Shown here in pieces: positions 7,926-18,268 of a stretch of DNA of 64,000 nucleotides (positions are counted from its first letter, which is position 1; each line of letters starts with the position of its first letter). The notes beneath the pieces were generated by a model, which was not told where the DNA came from, ran no database searches, and saw only the letters and a program-made list of their open reading frames with translations. Where the stretch lies: assembly GCA_034190085.1 (NCBI GenBank), contig JAXHTS010000078.1, positions 16,601-80,600 on the forward strand, given 5' to 3'. The position numbers and the translations under genes are program-made. Source of the DNA: Spirochaetota bacterium (GTDB lineage: Bacteria > Spirochaetota > UBA4802 > JAFGDQ01).

Positions 7926-9713
7926 ATGTTGATATCAAGAGAGATCATAGAGAGAATAAGGGAGAGAGCACAGATAGAGGAAATAGTGAGTAGATACGTT
8001 CCTTCTTTAAAGAGGAAGGGGAAGAATTATACCGCTCTCTGTCCATTTCATAAGGAAAAAACCCCATCCTTTACCGTTTCGCCAGATAAACAGATTTTTT
8101 ATTGTTTTGGGTGCCATATAGGGGGAAATGTATTTTCTTTTATTTCAAGGATTGAAAGGTTAAATTTTCCAGAGAGTGTCAGATTCATCGGAGGTCTTGT
8201 AGGTGTTGAGGTTAAGGGGGAAACAAATAGGGGAGGTGGGGAACAGTTCGATAGATTGAAAAAGATTAATTATGAAGCGATGAATCACTATCATAAATCG
8301 ATAAAAGCAGAGTTCGGACGAGAGGGTCGCAGGTATTTAATGAATAGAGGGATATCCAAAGAGAGTATTATAGAATTTAGGTTGGGTTTTTCTCCTGATT
8401 CATGGAACTTCCTTACAAATCACTTTAAAGATATGAATATTCCATTATCATTGCCCTCTGAGGTTGGACTTATTGGAGTATCAGAAAAGGGTGGAAATAG
8501 TAATTATTATGACAGGTTTAGAAATAGGATTATATTTCCCATATTTAGTAGAAGCAATGATGTAATCGGTTTTGGTGGAAGAATAATAGGAAATGGAGAA
8601 CCAAAATATATCAATTCTCCTGAGTCATCTCTCTTTAAGAAGAGAGAGGTGCTCTATGGCATGAATATTGCACAGGAATACATTCAGCAATTGGATAGAG
8701 CAATTGTAGTAGAGGGGTATCTTGATGTAATTGGATGTCATCAGGCTGGAATAAAGAATGTCGTTGCTCCCTTAGGTACCGCGTTGACCTCGTCTCAGAT
8801 AAGGCTTTTGGCAAGATTTTGCAATGAAGTAATATTATTATTTGATGCTGATTCATCTGGATTTAGGGCATCTTTACGTTCTTTGGAGACGTTAGAGGAT
8901 ATAAGTATTGAGGCTAGGATCGCAGTATTACCAGAGGGTGATCCATTTGAGTTTATAATCAATAGGGGGGTTAGAGAATTCATGGTTGTTGTGGATTCAA
9001 GTCTAAAGCCCCTAGAGTTTAGAATTGAGATGGCATTTGCTGATTATCAAAATGAGGATAGGCTAACTATTCTATTTAAAGTATTTAATATTATTAAAGA
9101 TATAAAATATGAGACAGAACGGGATATATATTTCAAGAAGGTCAGTTCTCATTTAAAGGTTGATGAGAATTCAATAAGGGAAGATTACAAAAAATTTATT
9201 GCCAGGGGAAATAAATATGAAACAAAATTAGATAATAATAACTCAAATACAGATAGTATAAACTACCTTACAAGAAGCCATAGAGAATTGATCCTCTTAT
9301 TATGTAATTATCCAGAACTTATTGAAAGAGCGATATTGGATTTCACGGAAAATGAATTTATAGATCCTATTATAAAAGATATTTATAAAAAATTAATTGA
9401 TCTTTTCTATAATAGTGAAAAAATTTCTATTGACAGAATGTTTGATTTTTTCTCTGAAGGAAAGACGCGAGATTTTTTTCAGGACAGTCTCTTTAGGTGT
9501 GATATAATTGATAGTCCTGATGGAGTATATAATCAGTTATATTTAAATATAAAATTGTATCAAATTGATCAGAAAATAAATCGATACATAAGTATGATAC
9601 AAAATCCGGATTATTCTAAAAAAATTGAAGTGAATGAATATTTAGCTGAGATCGATGTGTTACGACGAGAAAAGGAGAAGTTATCACCCTATCTCTATAA
9701 TAAGATAATATAA
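7926..9713 (+). CDS. dnaG: DNA primase
   Basis: A 595-residue replication primase that makes RNA primers at the fork with DnaB helicase. The N-terminal CHC2 zinc finger is at about residues 38-63 (CPFHKEKTPSF, then YCFGCHIGGN). The catalytic core follows (FRNRIIFPIFSRSNDVIGFGGR, EPKYINSPES). The TOPRIM metal site shows VVEGYLDVIG and LLFDADSSG. The C-terminal ~150 residues are the DnaB-interacting region, poorly conserved as usual. Length is normal for the family. rpoD follows 110 bp downstream; the rpsU gene that precedes dnaG in enterobacteria is absent. Confidence 0.97.
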   Translation: MLISREIIERIRERAQIEEIVSRYVPSLKRKGKNYTALCPFHKEKTPSFTVSPDKQIFYCFGCHIGGNVFSFISRIERLNFPESVRFIGGLVGVEVKGETNRGGGEQFDRLKKINYEAMNHYHKSIKAEFGREGRRYLMNRGISKESIIEFRLGFSPDSWNFLTNHFKDMNIPLSLPSEVGLIGVSEKGGNSNYYDRFRNRIIFPIFSRSNDVIGFGGRIIGNGEPKYINSPESSLFKKREVLYGMNIAQEYIQQLDRAIVVEGYLDVIGCHQAGIKNVVAPLGTALTSSQIRLLARFCNEVILLFDADSSGFRASLRSLETLEDISIEARIAVLPEGDPFEFIINRGVREFMVVVDSSLKPLEFRIEMAFADYQNEDRLTILFKVFNIIKDIKYETERDIYFKKVSSHLKVDENSIREDYKKFIARGNKYETKLDNNNSNTDSINYLTRSHRELILLLCNYPELIERAILDFTENEFIDPIIKDIYKKLIDLFYNSEKISIDRMFDFFSEGKTRDFFQDSLFRCDIIDSPDGVYNQLYLNIKLYQIDQKINRYISMIQNPDYSKKIEVNEYLAEIDVLRREKEKLSPYLYNKII

Positions 9714-9823
9714 ATATACCAACCTTAGCTTTATTATTGCCTAAGAATCTATATAAATAATAATTCCAATTCTGCGTCGTCGCAAGTTTTAAAAATCTTA
9801 ACAGAGGTTTTACAAGGAGAATT

Positions 9824-11593
9824 ATGAAGGAAGAAGAATTAGTTTTAGAGAAAATTGACGAGGTGAATAAATTAATACAGTTAGGAAAATCCAATGGCGA
9901 AATAACATATGATGAGTTTAATGAGATTTTACCTGATAAGCTGTTAAATTCAGATAAAATAGATGATGTCTTTATTCTCTTAAATCAATTGGGCATTGAG
10001 GTTGTGGAGGAAACATCAAGAAAGTCAATTACTCTAAATCAAAAAGGAAAAGGCAACACCTTACAAAAGAGAACAACATCCTCTAGCCCAAGGGAAGCCT
10101 CATCTATTGATGATCCAATTCGGCTTTATTTGAGAGAGATTGGTAAGGTCTCTCTTCTATCAGGAGATGAGGAGGTCGATTTAGCAAAAAAAATTGAGGA
10201 GGGAGAGATTCTAATTGAGAATGCGGTTCTCAACTCTATGTTGTTTATTAATGAATTGATTAAGAGTTATCCTAAGGTTAAGGCCGGAAAGATTAAACTA
10301 ACTGATATAATGAAAGTTAATAAGCTATATTACTTTTCATCTGTTGATATGAAGGAGCTTGAGAGACGGTATAATGAAAAAATGAACATAATACTCTCTG
10401 GTGATAAAAAGGTATTACATCTTGAAAGCAAAATGAAAAAGATAGATGAGGATTCCAAGAAGGCATCAGAATATGATGATAAAAAAAGTAAATTGATGGA
10501 ATCGATAAGAAATGCAGCTTGGGAGATTGGAATAAATGAGGATGAGATATCAAAGCTTGCTAATAAGATCCAGTCTATGGTTTCAAGAATTCATGATACA
10601 TATGATTTATTTACAAATATTGAGAGAAGTTATGGCAAGACAATAAAAGAGATCAAGCATCTTGTACGTAAAGTAGAAAAGGGTGAAAATGTTGATCAAA
10701 TCCTTGGAGAACTGAAAATTAAGGATAAAGAAGAACTCTTCCAACTGGTGAAAGATATTAGAAATAATGAGAGAAAGATAAGAAGGATTGAACAGGATTC
10801 TGGTTCTTCATCTGAGACAATAATTGAGTGGGGGAAGCAGATAGACCTCGGTCAGAGAAAAATTTCCATTGCCAAAAAGGAGTTAATAAAAGCAAATTTG
10901 AGATTGGTTGTTTCCATTGCAAAGAAGTATGCAAATCGAGGTATGCATTTTTTTGATCTGGTACAGGAAGGAAACATAGGCTTAATCAAAGCAGTGGATA
11001 AGTTTGAATATAGGAAGGGTTATAAGTTTTCAACTTATGCAACATGGTGGATAAGACAGGCTATTACAAGGGCCATTTCTGATCAGGCCAGGACTATTCG
11101 TGTTCCTGTTCATATGATCGAACAGATAAATAAGGTAATGAGAGAGACAAGGTTGTTTCAGCAGGAATATGGCAGAGAACCAACATCAGAGGAGTTGGCA
11201 GATAGGCTTGGCTGGCCAGTAAACAGGGTGAAGGGTGTGAAGAATATTGCACGAGAACCTATTTCATTGGAGACTCCGGTAGGAGAGGAAGAGGATTCAT
11301 TGCTTGGTGATTTTATTGAGGATAAAGAGGTCGATTCACCTGCTAGTGTAGCAGCCTTTAGGCTGTTGGCTGAACAGATCGATTCAGTTTTAAATACCCT
11401 TCCTGCAAGGGAACAGAAGGTATTAAGAATGAGATTTGGCCTTGATGATGGATATTCACATACACTGGAAGAGGTGGGATATGTATTTAAAGTAACGAGA
11501 GAGAGGATAAGACAGATTGAGGCTAAAGCATTAAGAAGATTAAGGCATCCTACAAGAGCAAGAAAGTTAAAGGATTACCTTGAAATTTTATAA
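9824..11593 (+). CDS. rpoD: RNA polymerase primary sigma factor (sigma-70)
   Basis: A 589-residue primary sigma factor. Region 1.1 occupies about residues 1-75, region 1.2 is [18 protein letters not shown], and a long charged non-conserved region (about 135-340) precedes region 2. Region 2 carries [23 protein letters not shown] and [17 protein letters not shown], which contacts the -10 element and melts DNA. Region 3 contains [12 protein letters not shown]. Region 4 ends in [24 protein letters not shown], the helix-turn-helix for the -35 element. An AAGGAG Shine-Dalgarno is 6 nt before the ATG. It forms a dnaG-rpoD unit and is closed by a terminator at 11621. Confidence 0.97.
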   Translation: MKEEELVLEKIDEVNKLIQLGKSNGEITYDEFNEILPDKLLNSDKIDDVFILLNQLGIEVVEETSRKSITLNQKGKGNTLQKRTTSSSPREASSIDDPIRLYLREIGKVSLLSGDEEVDLAKKIEEGEILIENAVLNSMLFINELIKSYPKVKAGKIKLTDIMKVNKLYYFSSVDMKELERRYNEKMNIILSGDKKVLHLESKMKKIDEDSKKASEYDDKKSKLMESIRNAAWEIGINEDEISKLANKIQSMVSRIHDTYDLFTNIERSYGKTIKEIKHLVRKVEKGENVDQILGELKIKDKEELFQLVKDIRNNERKIRRIEQDSGSSSETIIEWGKQIDLGQRKISIAKKELIKANLRLVVSIAKKYANRGMHFFDLVQEGNIGLIKAVDKFEYRKGYKFSTYATWWIRQAITRAISDQARTIRVPVHMIEQINKVMRETRLFQQEYGREPTSEELADRLGWPVNRVKGVKNIAREPISLETPVGEEEDSLLGDFIEDKEVDSPASVAAFRLLAEQIDSVLNTLPAREQKVLRMRFGLDDGYSHTLEEVGYVFKVTRERIRQIEAKALRRLRHPTRARKLKDYLEIL

Positions 11594-11620
11594 ATAAAAG
11601 TATAAATATTATAAATTTTT

Positions 11621-11648
11621 AAAGGGGATCATGATTTCCCCTTTTTTT
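11621..11648 (+). terminator. Rho-independent terminator of dnaG-rpoD
   Basis: AAAGGGGA (11621-11628) pairs with TCCCCTTT (11637-11644), and the RNA ends in a run of seven U residues (11642-11648). It lies 28 bp after the rpoD stop codon. Confidence 0.85.
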
Positions 11649-11764
11649 AGTTTTTAATGGACATATCAAAATGCAAATGCTATTATATCCCTTTCTGATT
11701 TGAAGATTGACTTATTTAAGACTATCTTATTGATTTAATATGCAAAATTTGTTAATTAGAGAAA

Positions 11765-14143
11765 ATGACTTATATTAATGATGACAAAATAACAATTATT
11801 GGAGCAGGTTCTTGGGGTACTGCAATTGCAAAAGTGATAGCAGAGAATAATCCTGTGCTTACAATAAAATTATGGGCTAGAGGGAAATCAGTAATTAATT
11901 TGATTAATGAGACTAGAGAGAATAGCTTATACCTACCTGGGGTCAAGCTGCCTAGCAATGTTATAGTAACCAACAATCTAAAGTATTCTTTGGAAGAATC
12001 AAATATTGTTCTACTTGCCACTCCATCAAAGGCTGTTTATGATACTAGTTTAAGGATTGAAAAATATATATCCGTTAATTCACATTTGGGTTATCTCTCA
12101 AAGGGCTTTTGCAGGGTAAATAATGAAATACTTACTATATCTGATACGATCACCAAGGCTATACCCTTTCTTGAGGGAAGAGTTGCAGCTATATATGGAC
12201 CAAGCCATGCCGAAGAGGTGGGTGATGGATTCCAAACATGTATAACTGTTGCGGGTATATTTAGAGAGACCAGGGAGGTATTTGTAAAACTCCTTTCCTG
12301 TAGTTATATTGGATGCAGAGAAACCGATGACATTAAAGGCGTAGAGTTGGGAGGGGCCTTGAAAAATCCTGCTGCAATTGCTGTAGGTATGATTAGCATC
12401 CTACCGCGCTGTGGGGACAATCTTTCAGGTGCTCTGATATCAGAGGCATTTAAGGAGATATTGAAGATATGTAGTCTTTTTAATGTAAGAGAGGAAACAC
12501 TTTTTGACATCTCAGGCTTGGGAGACCTTATCACTACTTCTCTGAGTGATCTCAGCAGAAACAGACGCTTTGGAAAGGATATTGCTGAACAAATTGTGCA
12601 GACAGGGAAGTCAATAGGCCTGTACGATAAACTTTTAATGCGATTTCGTCCAGATACTGTTCTTGAAAAGATGAGTCAAAGATTTAATTATTTAGCAGAG
12701 GGTGCTTATGCTATTGAACCAATAATTGAGTTGGCTGACAAAGCAAATATTTCTATACCCGTTTATAAGTCCCTGTATGAGATCCTGTTAAATAAGCGTG
12801 ATCCAGAACTTCTGATTCAAACAGTTAAAAATCCAGAAAGATTTGAGGAGATATTTGAGAGTTCTAGGATTCAGGTTTCAAAGAGAAAGAGGGGTATGGA
12901 GAAGGCAAGGGGCACTATTTTTAAGAACATTATAGTCTCAAACGCTCTCGCTAGAATGACTGAAAATGATGATTTTAAGAAAAAAATATTGGATACCAAG
13001 AGTTCAATTCTAAATAATATTGTAAATGAAGATAGTATAAATTATAAACACAATAGGGAATTCATTGAAAAGGAATGTACATTATTCAAGCAGATAGATA
13101 ACAGAAATTTTGAAAGAGTCTTGGAGGATATTTGTAAATTATATGTGGAGGAGACATGTGATAATTTTAATTATATAGCGTTCAAGCTTTTTGTTAAATA
13201 TGTAAAGTTAATCAATCTGAAGAATATATTATATCTTAAATCCTATGGCAAGAGAATGTTTGGAAACAATATTAAGATATCCGGACACCTGAAGATCGTA
13301 CAGAAAATAATCAACACCTCTCATGTTGTTTATGTGTCTACGTATAGAAGTTATTATGACTTTGCTTATATAGGTATGGCTATTGATAAATATAGACTTC
13401 ACGTGCCCAGGTTCTTTGTGGATAAATGCATAATAAATAGCAGATTTAAGAGATATTTTCTAAAGCTAATGGGTGGATATGTCATAGATACGAACAGACT
13501 TTACAATCCTATTTACAGGGAAATTACTGAGACCTATTTATCCACTTTAATTGAACATGGGGTACAGGTACTTTTCTTCCCAGAGTTAGAGATATCAAAA
13601 GATGGGAAGATTGGAAAAATTGATCAGGATTTTCCTTCACTTATTATGAAATCTCTATATAAGAATTCGGAAGAGATCGCCCTTATACCAATTGAGGTCT
13701 CATATTATCAAAGACCCTTGGTGAATAATAATGATTCAACAAAAGTATTAACTGTCAAGAATGTGCTTAATAACAGGGCAAGGGTTAATTTCTCTGATCC
13801 AATCATCACATCTGATTTATTAAATACAGATAAATTTATTTCACATATCACTGACATCATAAACCTTAAGTGGAAAACAGATTCATATATTTTTCCACAT
13901 TATATCTTTTGCAGGATTATTAGAGAAAATAACTATGAACTTGCTATGGATGATGCTCGAAAAGCTATTGAGCATTTTTTGCAACATCTAAATATGGAAA
14001 AAAGATACAAGGCCAAGAGCATCCTGAAGAAGGGGATAGAGTTCATTGAAAAAAATAATATCGGCCAGCAACGGGATGGTAGAATAATAATCATGAAAAA
14101 GGACGATATTGATTATTATTCAAATTTGATTACTTACAATTGA
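11765..14143 (+). CDS. gpsA: Fusion of NAD(P)H glycerol-3-phosphate dehydrogenase (GpsA) and PlsB-like acyltransferase domain
   Basis: One 792-residue frame joins two phospholipid enzymes. Residues 1-360 are a complete GpsA: NAD fold GAGSWGTA, SKGF, YGPSHAEE, the substrate-binding ELGGALKN with its Lys, and ISGLGDLITTSLSDLSRNRRFG. GpsA reduces dihydroxyacetone phosphate to sn-glycerol-3-phosphate. After a helical linker, residues about 515-690 follow the PlsB acyltransferase order: VVYVSTYRSYYDF, MGGYVIDTNRLYNPIYRE, VLFFPELEISKDGK, ALIPIEVSYYQRP. The catalytic HxxxxD of motif I reads Y527-RSYY-D532, so the His is Tyr. E607 of motif III is kept but its Gly pair is lost. The second domain may thus be inactive, divergent or structural. 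No stop or frameshift separates the halves. Confidence 0.85.
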   Translation: MTYINDDKITIIGAGSWGTAIAKVIAENNPVLTIKLWARGKSVINLINETRENSLYLPGVKLPSNVIVTNNLKYSLEESNIVLLATPSKAVYDTSLRIEKYISVNSHLGYLSKGFCRVNNEILTISDTITKAIPFLEGRVAAIYGPSHAEEVGDGFQTCITVAGIFRETREVFVKLLSCSYIGCRETDDIKGVELGGALKNPAAIAVGMISILPRCGDNLSGALISEAFKEILKICSLFNVREETLFDISGLGDLITTSLSDLSRNRRFGKDIAEQIVQTGKSIGLYDKLLMRFRPDTVLEKMSQRFNYLAEGAYAIEPIIELADKANISIPVYKSLYEILLNKRDPELLIQTVKNPERFEEIFESSRIQVSKRKRGMEKARGTIFKNIIVSNALARMTENDDFKKKILDTKSSILNNIVNEDSINYKHNREFIEKECTLFKQIDNRNFERVLEDICKLYVEETCDNFNYIAFKLFVKYVKLINLKNILYLKSYGKRMFGNNIKISGHLKIVQKIINTSHVVYVSTYRSYYDFAYIGMAIDKYRLHVPRFFVDKCIINSRFKRYFLKLMGGYVIDTNRLYNPIYREITETYLSTLIEHGVQVLFFPELEISKDGKIGKIDQDFPSLIMKSLYKNSEEIALIPIEVSYYQRPLVNNNDSTKVLTVKNVLNNRARVNFSDPIITSDLLNTDKFISHITDIINLKWKTDSYIFPHYIFCRIIRENNYELAMDDARKAIEHFLQHLNMEKRYKAKSILKKGIEFIEKNNIGQQRDGRIIIMKKDDIDYYSNLITYN

Positions 14144-14205
14144 TGATAATACTGTGATTAACCATGAACAGGTCGAGATTGACGCTAATTTGTTAAGAGG
14201 TTACT

Positions 14206-14712
14206 TTACTTTTTATTTAGAACATTATCCAGGTGCATGTATACGTCACTCAGATTCTTCGCGATGTGGAATAAGTCCCTTTTCCTATTATCGATGGAGG
14301 TTGTCAATGACAACCTTTCACTCCATCCGCCCGTGAAAGCACATAGAATAATTGGCTTTGTAAATTGCCATCCATAAGCTAGTTCTGAAAGGGTGCCGGA
14401 TTTTCCTCCAATTGATATTATTGCATCGCCCGAAAGGACATTTATCATGTTCCTTGCATAACCTATTCCAGTTGGTATGACTATATTGCAGTATTTATTT
14501 GCAGATTCATGATCTGATTCAGGTATTATGCCAATTACAATTCCGCCTTCCTCTCTGGCGCCCTTGGATACTGCCTCCATAATACCACCTCTGCCGCCTG
14601 AGATGAGTACCCATCCCTTTGATGCAATGTATTTACCAATCTGATAGGCCTCATTAGCATATGAATTATCATCGCTTGATCCAATAACAACTACTTGCGA
14701 ATATCTATTCAC
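14206..14712 (-). CDS. LOG/TIGR00725-type nucleotide-binding protein
   Basis: A 168-residue Rossmann-like protein of the SLOG superfamily. It shows GSSDD near the start, GGRGGIMEAVSKGA at about 39-52 and GGKSGTLSELAYGW at about 101-114, the place where LOG phosphoribohydrolases carry PGGxGTxxE. The Pro of that motif is absent and the sequence matches the TIGR00725 subgroup, whose function is not known. Members bind nucleotides or act on nucleotide-like ligands. Its ATG overlaps the stop of the upstream gene (14709-14712), so it is translationally coupled and is the last gene of an aroE-folC operon. Confidence 0.78.
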   Translation of the reverse strand: MNRYSQVVVIGSSDDNSYANEAYQIGKYIASKGWVLISGGRGGIMEAVSKGAREEGGIVIGIIPESDHESANKYCNIVIPTGIGYARNMINVLSGDAIISIGGKSGTLSELAYGWQFTKPIILCAFTGGWSERLSLTTSIDNRKRDLFHIAKNLSDVYMHLDNVLNKK

Positions 14713-15665
14713 TTTATGTCTCCAGAAGAGATATATTCCTCAAAGACAAAAACCTTTTCCCAAAGATTATAGATTGAATTTTCAGTATCAATCTTAAATG
14801 TGATGGTGGCAAAGGGAATTGAGATATCCTGATATAAAAATTCGATATTTTTATTTTTTTGGTTATGAGTCTTATCACCTTTCATCAGTTTTGATAGGAC
14901 AATATATTCTTTTAACGAAAGGGCATAACATCTTGAATCTTGTGCAGAATTTTTCTTAAGTGTGTCAATGATCATCTCAGAAGACTCTAATAACGATAGT
15001 ATCCCCAAATGGTTAAAAATGTTAACAATATTATTGAATATAAAGAGTTCTGCAGTTATGTAGTATTCATCATTTACATTTTTACGACAGTAACTATCAA
15101 TATCACTGGTCACTGTTTCAAAATAGTTGAAGGTAATTGGACTTGCAATAATAGATGTATTAGATAACAGCTTATTGAGTAGTTCTCCAATAATAATAAA
15201 TTTTTCATTTGAATAATATATGGATGATGACAAGTTTATAAAAATTATTTTGTTTTTTTTCTCAGAAGTTAGAGGGTATATATGAGTTGAATGATGCAAA
15301 ATGCTGTTATTTGGTGGAATTGTTAGGATATCTTCCCCCATGATCTTAAATATGTTTTCTTGTAATACATGAATTGTTTTAGAATTCAGTTTATTGTCTC
15401 CATAGTAGGCTATAGGTGTAATATCCATTGTATTTATTTGATAAACAGCAGTAAATATGGAATAGTTTTCAGAGTTGTGATAATAGCACAGACCTTGTAG
15501 AATATTAAGACCCTCGTGGCTTCTGTTTTTCTTCTCCAAGATGTTATATCTATTAAGTAATTTCAGGTATTCATCCCTTGCCTCCTCAAAGGATATGTTG
15601 CCCTCTGTATACTCCTTTAACGAGTCTTTTATTGATAAAATGAGTTTATTTATTTCGTTTTTCAT
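14709..15665 (-). CDS. Hypothetical protein
   Basis: A 318-residue cytoplasmic-looking protein that I do not recognise. The N-terminal 45 residues are helical and charged (EEARDEYLKLLNRYNILEKKNRSHEG); the middle alternates beta strands and helices (SIFTAVYQINTMDITPIAYYGDN, KIIFINLSSSIYYSNEKFIIIGELLNKLL), in a way that would suit a GAF/PAS-like sensory fold, though no motif proves it. There is no membrane segment or signal peptide. It overlaps the LOG-type gene by 4 bp and follows folC after about 110 bp. Confidence 0.6.
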   Translation of the reverse strand: MKNEINKLILSIKDSLKEYTEGNISFEEARDEYLKLLNRYNILEKKNRSHEGLNILQGLCYYHNSENYSIFTAVYQINTMDITPIAYYGDNKLNSKTIHVLQENIFKIMGEDILTIPPNNSILHHSTHIYPLTSEKKNKIIFINLSSSIYYSNEKFIIIGELLNKLLSNTSIIASPITFNYFETVTSDIDSYCRKNVNDEYYITAELFIFNNIVNIFNHLGILSLLESSEMIIDTLKKNSAQDSRCYALSLKEYIVLSKLMKGDKTHNQKNKNIEFLYQDISIPFATITFKIDTENSIYNLWEKVFVFEEYISSGDIK

Positions 15666-15777
15666 TATTTTTTCTCATTAAATCGGTTTGGTGAAATTAT
15701 GGAGAACAAAACAAAAATGTCTTTCATCTTAACGAGCTGTCTGACACTATGGATGACTCAGTATAGGAGCTTCCTTT

Positions 15778-17133
15778 CTAAGGATGCGTATCCTGTAATG
15801 TTGAAGTAACCTTTTTTGCCAGATCAAATAATCTAAAGGTGCCGGTAAAAAGTAGCAGGCTATCCGCTGTTATGTCATTTCGCAAAGCCTTGGTTAAATC
15901 AAGGGAATTTTTAAATACCTGAATATCATGATATAGAGAATTTTGTTTATGAATTTTTTCTTCAGAAATTTTAAGGCATCTTTCATCATTCAGCTCAAAA
16001 TAATATATTTTATTTGAAAGATTTTTAAATAGTAATTTTAATATTATTGAATAATCCTTATCTTGCATAATTGAGAGGATTATCATGATCTGTTTATCTT
16101 GATAGTTTTTATTAATGGTATTTATTATGGTTTTTAGGGCAGCCGGATTATGAGCTGGATCAAATATTATTAAAGGCTTTTTAGATATTATATGAAATCT
16201 ACCTGGAATCCTTACTCTCTTAATCCCATCAATAATATTACTCTCTTCTATCTTAAAACCGAACTCCTTCAGAAGGTGTGATGTAGCGATTGAAAGTGTT
16301 GAGTTTGTGATCTGGAATTTAGATGGGATTTTGAGTTCAATATCCTTGATATAGAGGTTTAGAGGATTCCCATCATTTATATGAGTATCATTAATTGAGC
16401 TTAAATCGTAGGTAAAGCCCTTGCCCACAAGTTCTCTAATTCGCTTAACCTGAAAATCTTTATTTAATACATATAATCTTGAACAAGATTCAATCGATTT
16501 TTTGATAATAATATCAAGTATATCCTTTTTTTTATTTGATGTTATAACAATGGAATTTGGTTTGATTATGCCAGCCTTCTCCTGGGTTATCTTCTTTAGA
16601 GTATTCCCAAGAATGGATTTATGATCAAGAAATATATCAGTAATTATTGAGATTAAGGGGGAGACTATATTTGTAGAATCTAGCCTGCCGCCAAGTCCAG
16701 CCTCGATTATGGCAATGTCTATCTCCTCTTCACTGAAATACCTAAAGGCAAAAAGCGTGAGAACATCGAAATATGTAGGCTGAATATCTTTCATGGTTGA
16801 TAGCAATTTATACAATTCGTCGATGTATTCATGTAGTCTTTTACTTGAGATTTCAATATTATTAATTTTAATTCTTTCATTAATCCTTGATAGATGTGGA
16901 GATAGATATAATCCGACCCGATAACCAGCGGATATCAATATGCTATTGAGCATATATGCCACTGATCCCTTTCCATTTGTGCCAGCGATATGTACAATCT
17001 TTAATTTGTTATGTGGATTCCCGTAATGCTTACATAGATACTCCATGTTTTTAAGTGAGTAGTTCAAATATTGCAGATAACCCGTCTTTTCGTTATCTGT
17101 AAGTATATTCAGTCTTTCTGCTATCGATTTCAT
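15778..17133 (-). CDS. folC: Bifunctional dihydrofolate synthase/folylpolyglutamate synthase
   Basis: A 451-residue Mur-ligase-family enzyme that adds glutamate to dihydropteroate and to tetrahydrofolates. The ATP P-loop is IAGTNGKGSVAYML near residue 50, followed by GLYLSPHL, the metal and carbamoyl-Lys region EAGLGGRLDSTNI, DHKSILGNTL with EKAGIIK, and the C-terminal IFDPAHNPAAL and LLFTGTFRL. Length is typical. It starts 13 bp after aroE on the same strand, so shikimate and folate steps are co-expressed here. Confidence 0.95.
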   Translation of the reverse strand: MKSIAERLNILTDNEKTGYLQYLNYSLKNMEYLCKHYGNPHNKLKIVHIAGTNGKGSVAYMLNSILISAGYRVGLYLSPHLSRINERIKINNIEISSKRLHEYIDELYKLLSTMKDIQPTYFDVLTLFAFRYFSEEEIDIAIIEAGLGGRLDSTNIVSPLISIITDIFLDHKSILGNTLKKITQEKAGIIKPNSIVITSNKKKDILDIIIKKSIESCSRLYVLNKDFQVKRIRELVGKGFTYDLSSINDTHINDGNPLNLYIKDIELKIPSKFQITNSTLSIATSHLLKEFGFKIEESNIIDGIKRVRIPGRFHIISKKPLIIFDPAHNPAALKTIINTINKNYQDKQIMIILSIMQDKDYSIILKLLFKNLSNKIYYFELNDERCLKISEEKIHKQNSLYHDIQVFKNSLDLTKALRNDITADSLLLFTGTFRLFDLAKKVTSTLQDTHP

Positions 17134-17146
17134 GGTAAGTAGTATT

Positions 17147-18055
17147 TTAGATATATTTCTCTAGGGATCTCTTCATAATATCATATGGAGCCTTTATCCC
17201 TGTCCATATCTCGAACTGTTTTGCTCCCTGATGTAGGAGCATTTCAATGCCTGGGATTGTTTTACATCCCTTTTCTGCCCCAATCCGTAATAATTTTGTA
17301 TTCGGAGGGGAATAGACGATATCGAAGATAGTATGCCTTTTCAATATGAACCCTTCATCCAGTGGAGTTGAAGTGATATCCGGTGTCATTCCAACTGGAG
17401 TGGTGTTTATTATTACATCCACTTCTTCTATAAATGTGTGTGTAATATTTTTAATTAGTCTATATTCAACATTATAACTATTCTCATTAAGATCATTCAC
17501 CAGATGGATGATTCTATTTTCATTTCTGCCCGCAATAATGATCTTGGCTCCATAGTTGAGGAGTGTAAATGCTATTGCTCTAGCAGATCCGCCGTTTCCA
17601 ATTATTAAAAAACTAGATTTCTTAATATCAATCCCCTTCTGTATTAGAGAAGAAATAACTCCATATCCATCGGTATTATAGCCCATTATTTTACCATTGG
17701 AGTTTATAAGCGTATTGATGGAGCCGATTGATTGCGCTAAAGGATCAATTTCATCAAGATAGTTTATAGCGTCTCTCTTAAAGGGTATTGTAACGCTTGC
17801 TCCACTAATATGTAATATTTTCATAGCCGAGATTGCATCCTTGATATTATTGACCTCAAAAGCTATGTATACTGAATTTATACCTGATGAAATGAAGGCG
17901 GAATTTTGTATAATCGGGGATAAAGAGTGCTTTACTGGATTTCCAAAAATGCAGTAAAGTCTAGTATGCGAATTTATACAAATTTTAGTATTAGGATTTA
18001 TTTCCATATTAATAACTTTTAGCATTTTGTTAATTGTAGGCAACACTTTTTTCAT
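17147..18055 (-). CDS. aroE: Shikimate dehydrogenase
   Basis: A 302-residue NADP-dependent enzyme reducing 3-dehydroshikimate to shikimate. Substrate site NPVKHSLSPIIQN, catalytic Lys in VTIPFK, NTDGYG, the NADP loop IGNGGSARAI with AGRNENR, and NTTPVGMTPD are all intact. It is about 20 residues longer at the N-terminus than usual; Met12 or Met17 are alternative starts and the extra residues (MKKVLPTINKMLKVIN) look unlike the domain. It heads the minus-strand operon aroE-folC-unknown-LOG. Confidence 0.95.
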   Translation of the reverse strand: MKKVLPTINKMLKVINMEINPNTKICINSHTRLYCIFGNPVKHSLSPIIQNSAFISSGINSVYIAFEVNNIKDAISAMKILHISGASVTIPFKRDAINYLDEIDPLAQSIGSINTLINSNGKIMGYNTDGYGVISSLIQKGIDIKKSSFLIIGNGGSARAIAFTLLNYGAKIIIAGRNENRIIHLVNDLNENSYNVEYRLIKNITHTFIEEVDVIINTTPVGMTPDITSTPLDEGFILKRHTIFDIVYSPPNTKLLRIGAEKGCKTIPGIEMLLHQGAKQFEIWTGIKAPYDIMKRSLEKYI

Positions 18056-18268
18056 CGTGCAATTTAATTTTCTCGTGCTATCGAGTAGATCCGTTCATCA
18101 GTCTTGCCTTTGGTATAAGGGTGAAGATGCTAGCGATTTAAGTAATAATTAAGAGAAAAAGTGATTGCAGTTGAAAATTAGAGCCCTTAATCTCTATATC
18201 AAGTATTTACTATTATATGTTAAATTATACTTGAATACATTTTCAGCTTGGATGGAGGGACCGGAGAG

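Noticed and set aside
14154..14336. Plus-strand 60-residue frame
   Set aside because: Mostly antisense to the 3' end of the LOG-like gene, with no recognisable sequence.
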